DNA from: JAHRAW01 sp965249835
GTDB taxonomy: Bacteria > Pseudomonadota > Gammaproteobacteria > Arenicellales > Poriferihabitantaceae
Assembly: GCA_965249835.1 (NCBI GenBank)
Contig: CBDFMY010000003.1
Coordinates: 186,001 to 250,000 of the forward strand
Reading direction: 5' to 3'
DNA: 64,000 nucleotides
Part shown: positions 15,368 through 23,863 of the stretch, in pieces
Position numbering within the stretch: the first letter of the stretch is position 1
Layout: each line of letters begins with the position of its first letter
Position numbers and translations under genes: made by a program
Notes under the pieces: model-generated
What the model saw: the letters and a program-made list of their open reading frames with translations, nothing else
Database searches by the model: none
Told to the model about the DNA's origin: nothing

Positions 15368-16663
15368 GTGTTAGTCGAATTCAGCGTTACCAACTTCAAG
15401 TCCATCAAAGACCGCCAAACGCTCAGCCTGGTCGCGTCGAAAGGCAAGGAGGTTGCGGATACCCAGATTTTGGATGCGTCTCCTTCGGGCGGCGGTTCTG
15501 GCATTAAATTGCTACCTTCCGTGGCAATTTATGGTGCCAATGCTGCGGGCAAATCCAATCTTCTGAAGGCTCTCGAAGAAATGGAAACCATTGTAATGAT
15601 CTCCGCCCAACAACATCAAGACGGTTTGTCAGAAGTGATGCCTTTCAAGTTGGACCCCGCAACACGAAATGCCCCTACTGAATTTGAGGTGGTTTTCATT
15701 GCTGACGGTGTGCGCTATCAATACGGGTTTTCGGCTACCCCTGAGCGCATCGTGGATGAATGGTTGCTTGCCTATCCAAAAAATCGTCCGCAGCATTGGT
15801 TTAACCGAGAATGGGATGAGAAAAACAAGAAGCATGAGTGGAGTTTGGGGGCATTTCTGGTTGGAGAAAAAAATCTATGGCAAAAATCAACCCGTGACAA
15901 TGCTTTGTTTCTTTCCACTGCAATACAACTCAATAGCCAACAACTACAGCCGGTTTTTGATTGGTTCCAGCAAACAATACGCATGGTGGGTGTTTCTGGA
16001 CGGAATTCATCTTTCAGCGCATCGCTTTGTGATACGCAAGAGGGAAAAGAAGAAATTATGAAATTTTTGCAGACTGCGGACTTGGGTATTGATAATATTG
16101 AATTAACAACCGAGCCATTTGACAGAGAACATCTACCTATAGGGTTATCAAAAGCCATAAGAGAAGATATTGCCAAGGTAATGACAGGCCAGAATGTTTG
16201 CAAAGCTCAGATGGTTCGTCGTGATGCCGAAGGAAAGCCCATTGCATTTGATATTGAGGATGAATCAGATGGCACTCAAAAGTTTTTTTCGTTTGCAGGT
16301 CCCTGGATTGATGTTTTGGAACGGGGTCGTGTGTTGACCGTGGACGAACTACACAACAGCCTGCACCCAAAATTGGTGGAACATTTAGTGAATTTGTTTA
16401 ACAATAAAAAGACCAACCCCAATAACGCACAACTGATTTTCACCACCCATGAAACTTCTATTCTCAATCAGGATGCGCTACGCCGCGATCAAATTTGGTT
16501 TTGTGAAAAAGACAAGTTTCAGGCAACCCGGATTTATCCTCTGAGTGATTTCCGCCCGCGCAAAGGACGAGAGAATCTGGAAATGATGTATTTGTCCGGC
16601 AGATATGGTGCCGTGCCTTATATTGAAAAGGTGCAAAGTGGCACGTGCGTTAAGTGCGGCTGA
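15368..16663 (+). CDS. AAA family ATPase (AAA_15/AAA_21-like), possible anti-phage effector component
   Basis: This 431-residue protein begins FSVTNFKSIKDRQTLSLVAS and has Walker A GANAAGKS at 56-63, a signature-like GTQKFFSFAGP, Walker B VLTVDELHNSLHP and a terminal TTHETSIL switch, as in RloA-, OLD- and Abi-type ABC-like ATPases. The start is GTG. The end is odd: after GRYGAVPYIEKV the frame closes within ten codons, while the next frame stays open to a stop at 16734-16736 with a plausible helical tail. An imperfect 8-base duplication (AAAGGTGC/AAAGTGGC) sits at that point and may have shifted the frame. No RloB-like or nuclease partner follows. A defence role is inferred from family and from its place beside the type III island. 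Confidence 0.8.
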   Translation: MLVEFSVTNFKSIKDRQTLSLVASKGKEVADTQILDASPSGGGSGIKLLPSVAIYGANAAGKSNLLKALEEMETIVMISAQQHQDGLSEVMPFKLDPATRNAPTEFEVVFIADGVRYQYGFSATPERIVDEWLLAYPKNRPQHWFNREWDEKNKKHEWSLGAFLVGEKNLWQKSTRDNALFLSTAIQLNSQQLQPVFDWFQQTIRMVGVSGRNSSFSASLCDTQEGKEEIMKFLQTADLGIDNIELTTEPFDREHLPIGLSKAIREDIAKVMTGQNVCKAQMVRRDAEGKPIAFDIEDESDGTQKFFSFAGPWIDVLERGRVLTVDELHNSLHPKLVEHLVNLFNNKKTNPNNAQLIFTTHETSILNQDALRRDQIWFCEKDKFQATRIYPLSDFRPRKGRENLEMMYLSGRYGAVPYIEKVQSGTCVKCG

Positions 16664-16793
16664 AAGTGCCGATACCGACAACCCATCCACCATAGTTCAC
16701 GAACTCGTGGATTTTCTGCAAAACATTAAGTCTTAATGTTGTCTCCGTTCGCGACATCCACTACAACCCCACCCCTCTCCAAAAAACAACAAA

Positions 16794-17636
16794 ATGAACA
16801 TTGAAATTACTCCGCTGACGCCCGCGGTCGGGGCTGAGATTGGCGGTGTGGATTTGAGCAAGCCGCTCGCGGCGGCGATCATTGAGGAGATTTATCAGGC
16901 GTTGCTGGCGCATCTGGTTTTGTTTTTTCGTGATCAAAAATTGGCGCCGCGCAATCTGGTGGATTTCGGTGCGCAGTTCGGTGAACTTGACCGGCCGCAT
17001 CCGGTTTATCCGCAGGTGGAAAGCTTTGCCGAGGTCGTGAAGTTGGAGAACGATGCCGCGCGTCCGCCGGACACCAATGAATGGCATACCGATTTGACCT
17101 TCCGGCAAAACCCGCCGTTCGCCGCGGTTTTGTATGCCGCCGATGTGCCGGCGATTGGTGGTGACACGATGTGGGCGAGTATGTATGCCGCATATCAGGC
17201 GTTGCCGAATGATGTGAAGCAACACATCGCGACGTTGAGCGCGGTGCATGACATGGGCTCGTTTCGCAACAATGCGCTCGGTGATGACAACAACACCGAC
17301 GCGTTGAACGCCGCGCTTGCCGAAACCGGTTCGGCGGTGCATCGCGTGGTCAAGCATCACCCGGTCACCGAGCGACCACTGCTATATGTCAACCAATCGT
17401 TCACGCGCCACATCGTTGGCTTGTCTACCGCCGACAGCGACCGCCTGTTACATTACCTCTACAACCACACCAACCGCCCGGAGTTTCAGATGCGCTTTCG
17501 CTGGTCGCCGGGCGTGGTGGCGATGTGGGACAATCGCGCAAGCCAGCATTACGCCGTGGCCGATTACGCGCCCGCTTATCGTTGCATGCATCGGGTGACC
17601 GTGGTCAACGACAAGCGCGCCGGCGGTGCGGATTGA
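16794..17636 (+). CDS. TauD/TfdA-family Fe(II)/2-oxoglutarate dioxygenase
   Basis: This 280-residue enzyme opens with ITPLTPAVGAEIGGVDLS, typical of the TauD family. The metal ligands are His and Asp in WHTDLTF and the distal His in ASQHYAVADY. The Arg that binds 2-oxoglutarate is in RCMHRVTV. It would hydroxylate a sulfonate, a phenoxy acid or a related small molecule in the cytoplasm; sequence alone does not choose. It stands apart from taurine transport genes. The next gene, 118 bases downstream, is the endonuclease/exonuclease/phosphatase paralogue. Between them are a hairpin (AAGGGC ... GCCCTT, 17641-17656) and the palindrome TTGCCCGGGCAA (17673-17684), with no T run. Confidence 0.9.
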   Translation: MNIEITPLTPAVGAEIGGVDLSKPLAAAIIEEIYQALLAHLVLFFRDQKLAPRNLVDFGAQFGELDRPHPVYPQVESFAEVVKLENDAARPPDTNEWHTDLTFRQNPPFAAVLYAADVPAIGGDTMWASMYAAYQALPNDVKQHIATLSAVHDMGSFRNNALGDDNNTDALNAALAETGSAVHRVVKHHPVTERPLLYVNQSFTRHIVGLSTADSDRLLHYLYNHTNRPEFQMRFRWSPGVVAMWDNRASQHYAVADYAPAYRCMHRVTVVNDKRAGGAD

Positions 17637-17754
17637 TGACAAGGGCTGGTGCCCTTGAATTTAATAACTGGATTGCCCGGGCAAACCGAAAAATGACGAG
17701 TGGGAAGCGCCGCAACGCAGGACAACGCTCCATAATAAAAACCAGGCAAGCGTA

Positions 17755-18615
17755 ATGAAATTGGTCACCTACAACATCCAATACGGCAAGGGTCGGGATG
17801 GCAAAATCAATCTCGAACGAATCGTCGATGAAGTCGCCGGCGCGGACATCATCGCGTTGCAGGAAGTGGAACGGTTCTGGCCGCGTAGCGGAAATGTCGA
17901 TCAGGTTCAACTCATCGCCGAGCGTCTGCGTGATTATTTCTGGGTGTATGGTGCCGGCGTGGATTTGCACATCGACGGCACCGCGCCGCAACAAAACCGT
18001 CGCCGTCAGTTTGGCAATATGTTGCTTTGTCGGCAGCCGATTCTGACTTCGCGCCATCACTTGTTGCCGAAGTATGGCAGCACCGAGGCGCTGAGCATCC
18101 AGCGCGGGGCGGTTGAAGTCACGATACCGTGCGCCGCTCATCCGTTGCGTTTGTATTCGCTGCATCTCACTCACTTATCGAGCGCGACTCGGTTGCCGCA
18201 GGTGGAAGCGCTGTTGGCAATTCATTCCAACGCCGCTTTTGAAGGCGCGCCGATTTCCGGTGACGCGAGTGGTCTTGACTGGGCCGAAGGCGCGGATGCT
18301 CAGGCGGTGCCGCAAGATGCGGTGATGCTCGGTGATTTCAACTTTCAGCCGGATGCCGCCGAGTATGATCTCATGGTCGGACCGCTTGGCGATTACGGTG
18401 GGCGCATCGCCAATCCATGTGGTTTTGTCGATGCCTGGTGCGCCGCCGGACATGACATCGCCACCGGTTTTACCGGCGATGTCCATGGCCAACCGGCGCG
18501 GCTGGATTATTGTTTCGTCAGCAACGCGCTGAAGCATCGAATCACCGATTGCCGCATCGATGACCACGCGACCGGCTCCGACCACTTTCCGTTGTGGATG
18601 GAAATTGATTGGTAG
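17755..18615 (+). CDS. Endonuclease/exonuclease/phosphatase family protein
   Basis: This 286-residue protein has all the fold's landmarks: TYNIQYG (Asn), IALQEVE (catalytic Glu), LYSLHLTHLS (His), MLGDFNF (Asp, Asn) and TGSDHFPLW near the end (catalytic Asp-His). No signal peptide is present, so it acts in the cytoplasm. Family members cut DNA or RNA, phosphoinositides or sphingomyelin, and the substrate here is unknown. It is a paralogue of the truncated gene at 1-345, sharing the LQEVER block and the RRRQFG block with similar spacing. The start is the only ATG that retains the first beta strand. Confidence 0.88.
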   Translation: MKLVTYNIQYGKGRDGKINLERIVDEVAGADIIALQEVERFWPRSGNVDQVQLIAERLRDYFWVYGAGVDLHIDGTAPQQNRRRQFGNMLLCRQPILTSRHHLLPKYGSTEALSIQRGAVEVTIPCAAHPLRLYSLHLTHLSSATRLPQVEALLAIHSNAAFEGAPISGDASGLDWAEGADAQAVPQDAVMLGDFNFQPDAAEYDLMVGPLGDYGGRIANPCGFVDAWCAAGHDIATGFTGDVHGQPARLDYCFVSNALKHRITDCRIDDHATGSDHFPLWMEIDW

Positions 18616-19056
18616 ACGAAAGCCGTCCTAATCCGGTCGGCGTAGCCGAACTCCTTTCATCGCGGCATCAAAGAAAACGACAGTGGTATGCAAAGGGCAT
18701 CGGCGGCGGCTTACGCCGCCGAGTAACCTGTGGCTGATATGCAAAGGTTCGCTTGCGCGTGCTCGCGCTTTGCGGGGGGATAAGTTTCCACGCGCCAGTA
18801 GATTGGGAGAATAGAGTAAATGGCAAAACTTCTGTGGGCGTGACAACAAAAGAATCAGTATTCGTCATCCTCGCCGGTAGGCGGGGATCCAGACGCGGCA
18901 TAGCCGCGCAATGGCGGCGGCTTTGCCGCCGGTTTTTCGAGCTAGAATGACGAGACGAAAAGCGTGTTGTTCGGCTCTCGCATCCGGCGAAGCCGAACTA
19001 CCCGCCATCCCTGGCGATAACTGGATCCCCGCATCCACGAGAATAATGAGTAATAG
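18616..19056. other. Intergenic repeat-bearing stretch of 441 bases
   Basis: No gene is supported. It holds a hairpin (CGGCGGC TTAC GCCGCCG, about 18702-18722), the copy of a mobile-looking element at 18864-18951, and a final stretch with further palindromic pieces (GCATCCGGCGAAGCC and CTGGATCCCCGCATCC). The pieces are shared with the repeat-rich region at 23.1-23.9 kb. Confidence 0.6.
18864..18951 (+). repeat. MITE-like hairpin repeat, copy 1
   Basis: An 88-base element begins GTCATCCTCGCCGGTAGGCG and ends GCTAGAATGAC, so its ends are inverted (GTCATTCT/AGAATGAC type). Inside are two strong hairpins, including GGCGGC TTT GCCGCC. The same element, nearly identical over about 112 bases including the flank to 18975, lies inverted at 23680-23768. 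It resembles the widespread bacterial intergenic repeats beginning GTCATTC(C/T)CGCC. Confidence 0.75.
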
Positions 19057-20190
19057 ATGAACAAAAACCTGCTGATTACGCTGTGCACGACTTTTCTGTC
19101 GTTTTGCACGTTGTATACACCGCAGCCGATGTTGCCGCTGCTAAGTGCCGAGTTCGGCGTCTCCCCGGCCGACAGCGCGTTGCTGATTACGGTCACGCTG
19201 GCGCCGTTGGGTCTGGCGCCCATCGTATACGGCTATTTCCTGCAGGCGATACCGGCGCGCAGCATGCTCCGCACCGCGGTGTTGTTGTTAATCATCAACC
19301 AACTGGCGCTTTTCTTCGCCACCGAGTTCTGGCATTTGCTGACGCTACGCTTTGCGCAAGGGCTGCTGATGCCGGCGATTTTTACTTCGTTGATGACCTA
19401 TTGCGCCACCATGGCACCCGCCGACAAGATGCAAAAAATCATGGGGTTGTATATCGGCGCCACCATCTTTGGCGGGTTTCTAAGTCGCGTCTTGAGTGGC
19501 GTGCTTGCCGACCTGCTCGGTTGGAATTATGTGTTCATGGCGATGGCGCTTTTGCTGACGCCGGTGTGGATACTGCTGCGCTACATCGACGCCGATGCTG
19601 AAATTAATTTCCAGCGTCTTGACCTGCGCAGCATCAAGCGCGTGCTGGCGAACCCGCTATACCGCAACAGTTATCTGGTGTTGTTCGGCGTTTTCTTTGT
19701 GTTCGCCGGAACGCTCAACCTGCTGCCGTTCCGGCTCGGCGAAATCGATCCGTCCATGGGACCATTGGGAATCTCGCTGTTGTATACCGGCTACCTGATC
19801 GGTATGCCGGTCGCCATCGTATCGCAGCAATTGATTCGCGCCTGCGGCAACATCAGCCGCGCCTTGCTGGTGGGCCTCGCCATCAACGCCATCGGTCTGG
19901 CCGCCTACCTGCTACCCGACACCGCTCTGCTGTTCGCCACCATGGTGGTGTTCGCTTGCGGAATGTTTTTCATTCACTCTACCTTGTCGGGCTTGGTCAA
20001 TGCCCACGCGACCGAGCATAAAGGCGTGGTCAACGGATTGTATGTGTCGGTCTATTACCTGAGCGGCGCACTGGGTTCGTGGCTGCCGGGCTATGTCTAT
20101 CTCGGGCTTGGGTGGCAGGCGTTGATCGGGATATCAATGCTGGTGCTCGCCACCATCGCGCTGGTCGCCGTGAAAATAAAAATTCCGTGA
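19057..20190 (+). CDS. MFS transporter (YnfM-like)
   Basis: This 377-residue inner-membrane carrier has about twelve hydrophobic segments. The first holds LYTPQPMLPLLSAEFGVS and the second ALLITVTLAPLGLAPIVYG, a layout close to YnfM-type drug/arabinose exporters. A cytoplasmic loop around residues 180-200 (DADAEINFQRLDLRS) divides the two halves. The start is the ATG at 19057, with no clear Shine-Dalgarno sequence. It is monocistronic: a long repeat-rich gap precedes it and a promoter for the next gene follows. Substrate unknown. Confidence 0.88.
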   Translation: MNKNLLITLCTTFLSFCTLYTPQPMLPLLSAEFGVSPADSALLITVTLAPLGLAPIVYGYFLQAIPARSMLRTAVLLLIINQLALFFATEFWHLLTLRFAQGLLMPAIFTSLMTYCATMAPADKMQKIMGLYIGATIFGGFLSRVLSGVLADLLGWNYVFMAMALLLTPVWILLRYIDADAEINFQRLDLRSIKRVLANPLYRNSYLVLFGVFFVFAGTLNLLPFRLGEIDPSMGPLGISLLYTGYLIGMPVAIVSQQLIRACGNISRALLVGLAINAIGLAAYLLPDTALLFATMVVFACGMFFIHSTLSGLVNAHATEHKGVVNGLYVSVYYLSGALGSWLPGYVYLGLGWQALIGISMLVLATIALVAVKIKIP

Positions 20191-20215
20191 AGACAATAAA
20201 ATCATGATTTTCCGC

Positions 20216-20243
20216 TTGACACATTGTGAAAATCTGTTACTCT
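20216..20243 (+). promoter_or_regulatory. Candidate sigma-70 promoter for the FadL-like gene
   Basis: TTGACA at 20216-20221 is followed after 16 bases by TACTCT at 20238-20243. This places a transcript start about 50 bases before the ATG at 20301. The -35 box is perfect and the -10 is moderate. Confidence 0.5.
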
Positions 20244-20300
20244 CCAACATCGCGTTTCAATCAGTGATATACTAACCAATAATCAGGGAAGATACTTCCA

Positions 20301-21599
20301 ATGAAAAATTTTATCACCCGCACCGTAGCGGTCGCGGGTTCGTTGTTGCTCGGCTCCGGCATCGTTGCCGTTGATGTTTCCGCCGCCGGATTTCAGGTCA
20401 GCGAAACCAGTGTTAACTCACTGGGACGCGCATTCGCCGGCGCCGGCATCTCCGGCGATGGTCCCTCGGATATGTTTCACAACCCGGCCGGGCTGATGCT
20501 CGGCAACGGGCGCGAAATGGAGTTCGGATTACATTCGATTCATCCAAACGCGGAGTTTAAGGACAACGGCTCGACCATTACTTCGCCGGCACAGCTGGGG
20601 GTTGAGTCAAACGGCGGCACAACCGCGCTGGTGCCGAATTTTTTCTATGCCGCCGACCTCGGCGAACATTCCCGGTACGGCATCGGCCTGACCTCGCCGT
20701 TCGGTTTGACCACCGAATACGACTCCAACTGGATTGGCCGCTATCACGCCATCAAATCCGAATTAATCACCGTGGAACTCAACCCGACCATCGCCGTGCG
20801 CGTGAATGAAACCATCAGCATCGGCGGCGGCATTACCCTAATTAAAGCCAAAGCCGAACTCAGCCAGGCGCTGTTTCTCCCCCCCGATGGCACCACCGAC
20901 GAACGCGCCACCGTGGAAGGCGATGACACCGCCCTCGGCTTGAATTTCGGCATCGTGGCCGGCGATGAAAACGCGCGCATCGGCTTTGGCTACCGTTCGT
21001 CCATCAACATTGAAGTGGAGGGCGACCGGACCATCACCGGAGCCGGCTCCTTCAATGGAAAAGTCGGAGCCAACGCCGACCTGACCCTGCCGGCCACCGC
21101 CTACTTGTCCGGCTTCAAAAAACTCAACCACAAACTTGACCTGCTCGCCACCATTCGCTGGACCGACTGGAGCGAGTTTGAGGAACTGCGGGTGGATTTC
21201 GACAGCGGCCCGTCGCCGTCGGTTACGCCGGAGAACTGGCAGGATTCCAACACCTACAGCATCGGTGTGGATTACCGCCCCAACGCCCGCTGGACCTTCC
21301 GCGGCGGCTATGCCCGCGATGAATCACCGATCAAGGACGATGAGTTTCGCACCCCGCGCATCCCCGACACCGACCGCGACTGGCTTACCCTCGGCGGCAG
21401 TTATCAGGCGACCGACAAAACGCGCATTGATTTCGCCTTCGCGCACTTGTTCACCGATGACGCTCCGGTCCGCCAAACCGTCGACCTGACACCCACCCCC
21501 GGTGCCGTCACCGCCGATTTGAACGGCACTTACGAAAACACCGAAGCCAACATTTTCGCCGTCCAACTGCACTTTGACCTGGGCACTGCGTCAAAATAA
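20301..21599 (+). CDS. FadL/OmpP1-family outer-membrane transport protein
   Basis: This 432-residue protein has a signal peptide (hydrophobic run to about residue 28, cleavage near VSAAG). The mature start GFQVSETSVNSLGRAFAG is the FadL/TodX hatch signature, followed by DMFHNPAGLM. The rest alternates amphipathic beta strands and ends with an outer-membrane type strand (IFAVQLHFDLG). It would let hydrophobic substrates such as fatty acids or aromatics through the outer membrane. GGGAAG lies about 12 bases before the ATG. It is monocistronic, with its own promoter. Exact substrate unknown. Confidence 0.92.
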   Translation: MKNFITRTVAVAGSLLLGSGIVAVDVSAAGFQVSETSVNSLGRAFAGAGISGDGPSDMFHNPAGLMLGNGREMEFGLHSIHPNAEFKDNGSTITSPAQLGVESNGGTTALVPNFFYAADLGEHSRYGIGLTSPFGLTTEYDSNWIGRYHAIKSELITVELNPTIAVRVNETISIGGGITLIKAKAELSQALFLPPDGTTDERATVEGDDTALGLNFGIVAGDENARIGFGYRSSINIEVEGDRTITGAGSFNGKVGANADLTLPATAYLSGFKKLNHKLDLLATIRWTDWSEFEELRVDFDSGPSPSVTPENWQDSNTYSIGVDYRPNARWTFRGGYARDESPIKDDEFRTPRIPDTDRDWLTLGGSYQATDKTRIDFAFAHLFTDDAPVRQTVDLTPTPGAVTADLNGTYENTEANIFAVQLHFDLGTASK

Positions 21600-21646
21600 T
21601 AGCGGGCAATAGCCGGCCGTAGTGCGCGCACATTGACATTGGCACA

Positions 21647-21676
21647 TTGCATTCGAGTGCCGAAAAAGGATACTAT
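21647..21676 (+). promoter_or_regulatory. Candidate promoter for tpiA-secG
   Basis: TTGCAT at 21647-21652 and TACTAT at 21671-21676 are 18 bases apart. The implied start lies about 60 bases before the GTG at 21747, and this supports that start over the earlier in-frame ATG at 21633, which would be upstream of the transcript. Confidence 0.4.
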
Positions 21677-21746
21677 CCCGCCCCTTTGTAACCAATCGGG
21701 GTCGGCATCATTGCCGCTCCACGCACCATCCCATTTCGGAGAACCC

Positions 21747-22511
21747 GTGCGACGCAATCTGGTAGCAGGCAACTGGAAAATGAACGGCACGCAAGCCATG
21801 GCCGCGTCTTTGTGCGCGGAGATTCTCGCCGGCATTGACCGGGTCGGCGCAGTGGAGGTCGTATTGTGCCCTCCGCACTTGTTGATTCCGGCGGCGGTCG
21901 GCGCATTGGTTGATTCCGGCGGCTCCATCGGCATCGGTGCGCAAGATCTGGACGCCAACGACAACGGCGCCTTTACCGGTCAGATATCCGCCGCCATGAT
22001 CGTTGACAGCGGTTGCCGCTATTGCTTGGTTGGCCATTCGGAACGCCGCGCCGGGTATTTCGAATCCGATGAATTGGTGGCGCAAAAAACCCGCGCCGCG
22101 TTGTCAGCCGGTCTGCACCCCATCGTGTGCCTCGGGGAGACTCTGGAACAACGGCAATCCGGCATCACCGAAGATGTGGTGGGGCGGCAACTGGATGCGG
22201 TGCTTGAGGCAACCGGAGCCGAGCATTTTGCCGATGCGGTGATCGCATATGAACCGGTCTGGGCGATCGGCACCGGCGTAACCGCCACGCCGGCCCAGGC
22301 GCAACAGGTTCACGGCTTCATCCGCGAACGGCTTGCCGAGCGGGATGCGCGACTCGCCGATGAATGTCGCATACTATATGGTGGTAGCATGAAACCGGAA
22401 AACGCCGCGGAATTGATCGCCGAAGGCGATATCGACGGCGGGCTGATTGGCGGTGCCTCCTTGAACGCAACCGACTTCCTCGCTATCTGCCAAACGGCCG
22501 GGTCGGCCTGA
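21747..22511 (+). CDS. tpiA: Triose-phosphate isomerase
   Basis: This 254-residue glycolytic enzyme interconverts dihydroxyacetone phosphate and glyceraldehyde 3-phosphate. Visible landmarks are AGNWKMNG (substrate Asn and Lys11), VGHSERR (catalytic His), AYEPVWAIGTG (catalytic Glu) and YGGSMKPEN with GGLIGGASL (phosphate loops). I choose the GTG at 21747, preceded by CGGAG, because the protein then begins RRNLVAGNWK as in the family. The longer frame from 21633 adds 38 unrelated residues. It is followed by secG and tRNA-Leu, a common order in gamma- and betaproteobacteria. Confidence 0.96.
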   Translation: MRRNLVAGNWKMNGTQAMAASLCAEILAGIDRVGAVEVVLCPPHLLIPAAVGALVDSGGSIGIGAQDLDANDNGAFTGQISAAMIVDSGCRYCLVGHSERRAGYFESDELVAQKTRAALSAGLHPIVCLGETLEQRQSGITEDVVGRQLDAVLEATGAEHFADAVIAYEPVWAIGTGVTATPAQAQQVHGFIRERLAERDARLADECRILYGGSMKPENAAELIAEGDIDGGLIGGASLNATDFLAICQTAGSA

Positions 22512-22556
22512 ACAAGTCAACCTGAACAACACCAACCGAACCAAAGAAACCAAACC

Positions 22557-22967
22557 ATGCTACCCAACGTTCTGCTTGTCATCCATTTAATCGTCGCGGT
22601 TGCCATCGTCATACTGGTGCTGTTACAACAGGGCAAAGGCTCGGACATGGGCGCGGCTTTCGGCGGCGGCTCTTCGCAGTCGCTATTCGGCGCGCGCGGT
22701 TCGGCCAATTTTCTGAGCCGCTCGACTTCGATTCTGGTGACGGTGTTTTTTATTTCCAGTTTGACGCTGGCATATATCTACACCCACCAAACCGAATCAA
22801 CCAGCGTTACCGGCACCTCATCGGTAACCGATTCGCCAACCGAATCGGCTGATTCAATAACCGGCGATGACGAGACCGCCGCCAACGCGGTGCCCGAAGC
22901 GTCAGAAGAATCGGCCGAAACCGCAGAACACTCGGAAGAGTCGGACATCCCCGCCGCACCGGAATGA
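22557..22967 (+). CDS. secG: Protein-export membrane protein SecG
   Basis: This 136-residue subunit of the SecYEG channel has two membrane segments (VLLVIHLIVAVAIVILVLLQ and SILVTVFFISSLTLAYIY) joined by the conserved QGKGSDMGAAFGGGSSQSLFG loop region. The tail after about residue 75 is a long acidic, Ser/Thr/Glu-rich stretch ending IPAAPE, longer than in E. coli SecG and probably disordered in the periplasm. It lies 45 bases after tpiA and 38 bases before tRNA-Leu. Confidence 0.95.
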   Translation: MLPNVLLVIHLIVAVAIVILVLLQQGKGSDMGAAFGGGSSQSLFGARGSANFLSRSTSILVTVFFISSLTLAYIYTHQTESTSVTGTSSVTDSPTESADSITGDDETAANAVPEASEESAETAEHSEESDIPAAPE

Positions 22968-23005
22968 TTGATAGCCGATAACCGGCGGCGGCAATGATAC
23001 AACCT

Positions 23006-23090
23006 GCCGAAGTGGTGGAACTGGTAGACACGCTGTCTTGAGGGGGCAGTGGAGAGATCCGTGCGGGTTCGAGTCCCGCCTTCGGCACCA
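23006..23090 (+). tRNA. tRNA-Leu, anticodon GAG
   Basis: The 85-base gene folds as a class II tRNA. The acceptor GCCGAAG pairs with CTTCGGC, followed by ACCA (CCA encoded). The anticodon stem is CTGTC/GGCAG with loop TTGAGGG, giving GAG. A long variable arm (about 13 bases) and a T arm GCGGG TTCGAGT CCCGC follow. GAG reads CUC/CUU leucine codons. It sits directly downstream of secG. Confidence 0.97.
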
Positions 23091-23210
23091 CTTTCATCTC
23101 GGTGGCATCAAAGCAAAGGAGTCCGGCTTTGCCGGACGGCATATTCCACTGGATTGCGCTTGCCTTTTCGTCGCCATGCTGCGCGCAATGTTTGTTCGTA
23201 ATTAATGAGT

Positions 23211-23231
23211 CCGGTCAAACCGGGCTTTTTT
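23211..23231 (+). terminator. Rho-independent terminator downstream of tRNA-Leu
   Basis: CCGGT CAA ACCGG forms a five-pair stem, followed by GC and six T residues ending at 23231. It would end the tpiA-secG-tRNA transcript and shows that nuo is not transcribed with it. Confidence 0.6.
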
Positions 23232-23375
23232 GTGCGTATCATCCCTAATACGCGCCCTTCGGGCTCGCTTCGCTCGCGCCCAGTCGATTCATGGCTCTCC
23301 CGGCGATTTTTTCTCAATGTGCTTTTGGCTTCTCAACGCGCCTTTATCCTCTCAATTCATCATCACCTTTCATTC

Positions 23376-23430
23376 GTCATTCTCGCCGGCAGGCGGGAAT
23401 CCAGAGCGGCGGCGCAAGCCGCCCGGTGCG
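23376..23430 (+). repeat. Partial copy of the MITE-like repeat
   Basis: It begins GTCATTCTCGCCGGCAGGCG followed by GGAATCCAGA, like the full copies, then diverges into a GGCGGC/GCCGCC hairpin and lacks the right end. Confidence 0.6.
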
Positions 23431-23679
23431 TCACGCTTGCGTAATGATACTAATAGTTCGGCGTACCAAGTTTTTTTCGTGTGCTTTGGTCTTCTCAAGA
23501 GGAATCACGGTCTGGAGATATGGTTTGGATTATGACGGTATTAGTTACTCTCATGGTTTTTTAGTACAGTGAGCTTATACAATTCTCGCATTGAACGGCG
23601 CGGCATCAAAGTAGATGAGTCATGCTTCGCGTGACGTCACTAATAGTCCGGAAAAGCCGTACAACACGCTTTTCGTGTC

Positions 23680-23768
23680 GTCATTCTGGCTCGAAAAACC
23701 GGCGGCAAAGCCGCCGCCATTTGCGCGGCTACGCCGCGTCTGGATTCCCGCCTACCGGCGAGAATGAC
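23680..23768 (-). repeat. MITE-like hairpin repeat, copy 2 (inverted)
   Basis: This 89-base element reads GTCATTCTGGCTCGAAAAAC at the left and GGCGAGAATGAC at the right. Its reverse complement is nearly identical to 18864-18951, and the similarity continues about 22 bases beyond the element on one side. The two inverted copies enclose 4.7 kb carrying the MFS carrier, FadL-like, tpiA, secG and tRNA-Leu genes. Confidence 0.75.
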
Positions 23769-23863
23769 AGGTTGGGGAGACAACGGTAAATCGGGCGGGA
23801 ATGATTTTTTTGAGACGCCAAAAGTAAACGAGAGAAAGGAGTCACGCTACGCGTGACAGATAT

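Larger units (their letters stand above)
23091..23863. other. Repeat-rich intergenic region of about 770 bases
   Basis: No gene is supported. The stretch is packed with hairpins and dispersed repeat pieces: GTCCGG CTTT GCCGGAC near 23121, a reversed piece of the 127-bp tandem unit at about 23150-23195, a terminator at 23211, a partial MITE-like copy at 23376, GTCATGCTTCGCGTGAC near 23618, the full inverted MITE-like copy at 23680-23768, and GTCACGCTACGCGTGAC near 23840. The phrase GGCATCAAAG recurs at 18663, 23103 and 23606. Confidence 0.6.

Noticed and set aside
15313..15507. 64-codon frame before the AAA ATPase start
   Set aside because: It runs in a different frame through the ATPase start and shows no family resemblance. 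The GTG at 15368 gives the conserved N-terminus.
16605..16736. Separate 43-codon gene at the end of the AAA ATPase
   Set aside because: Only its second half looks protein-like. A frameshifted tail of the ATPase explains it better.
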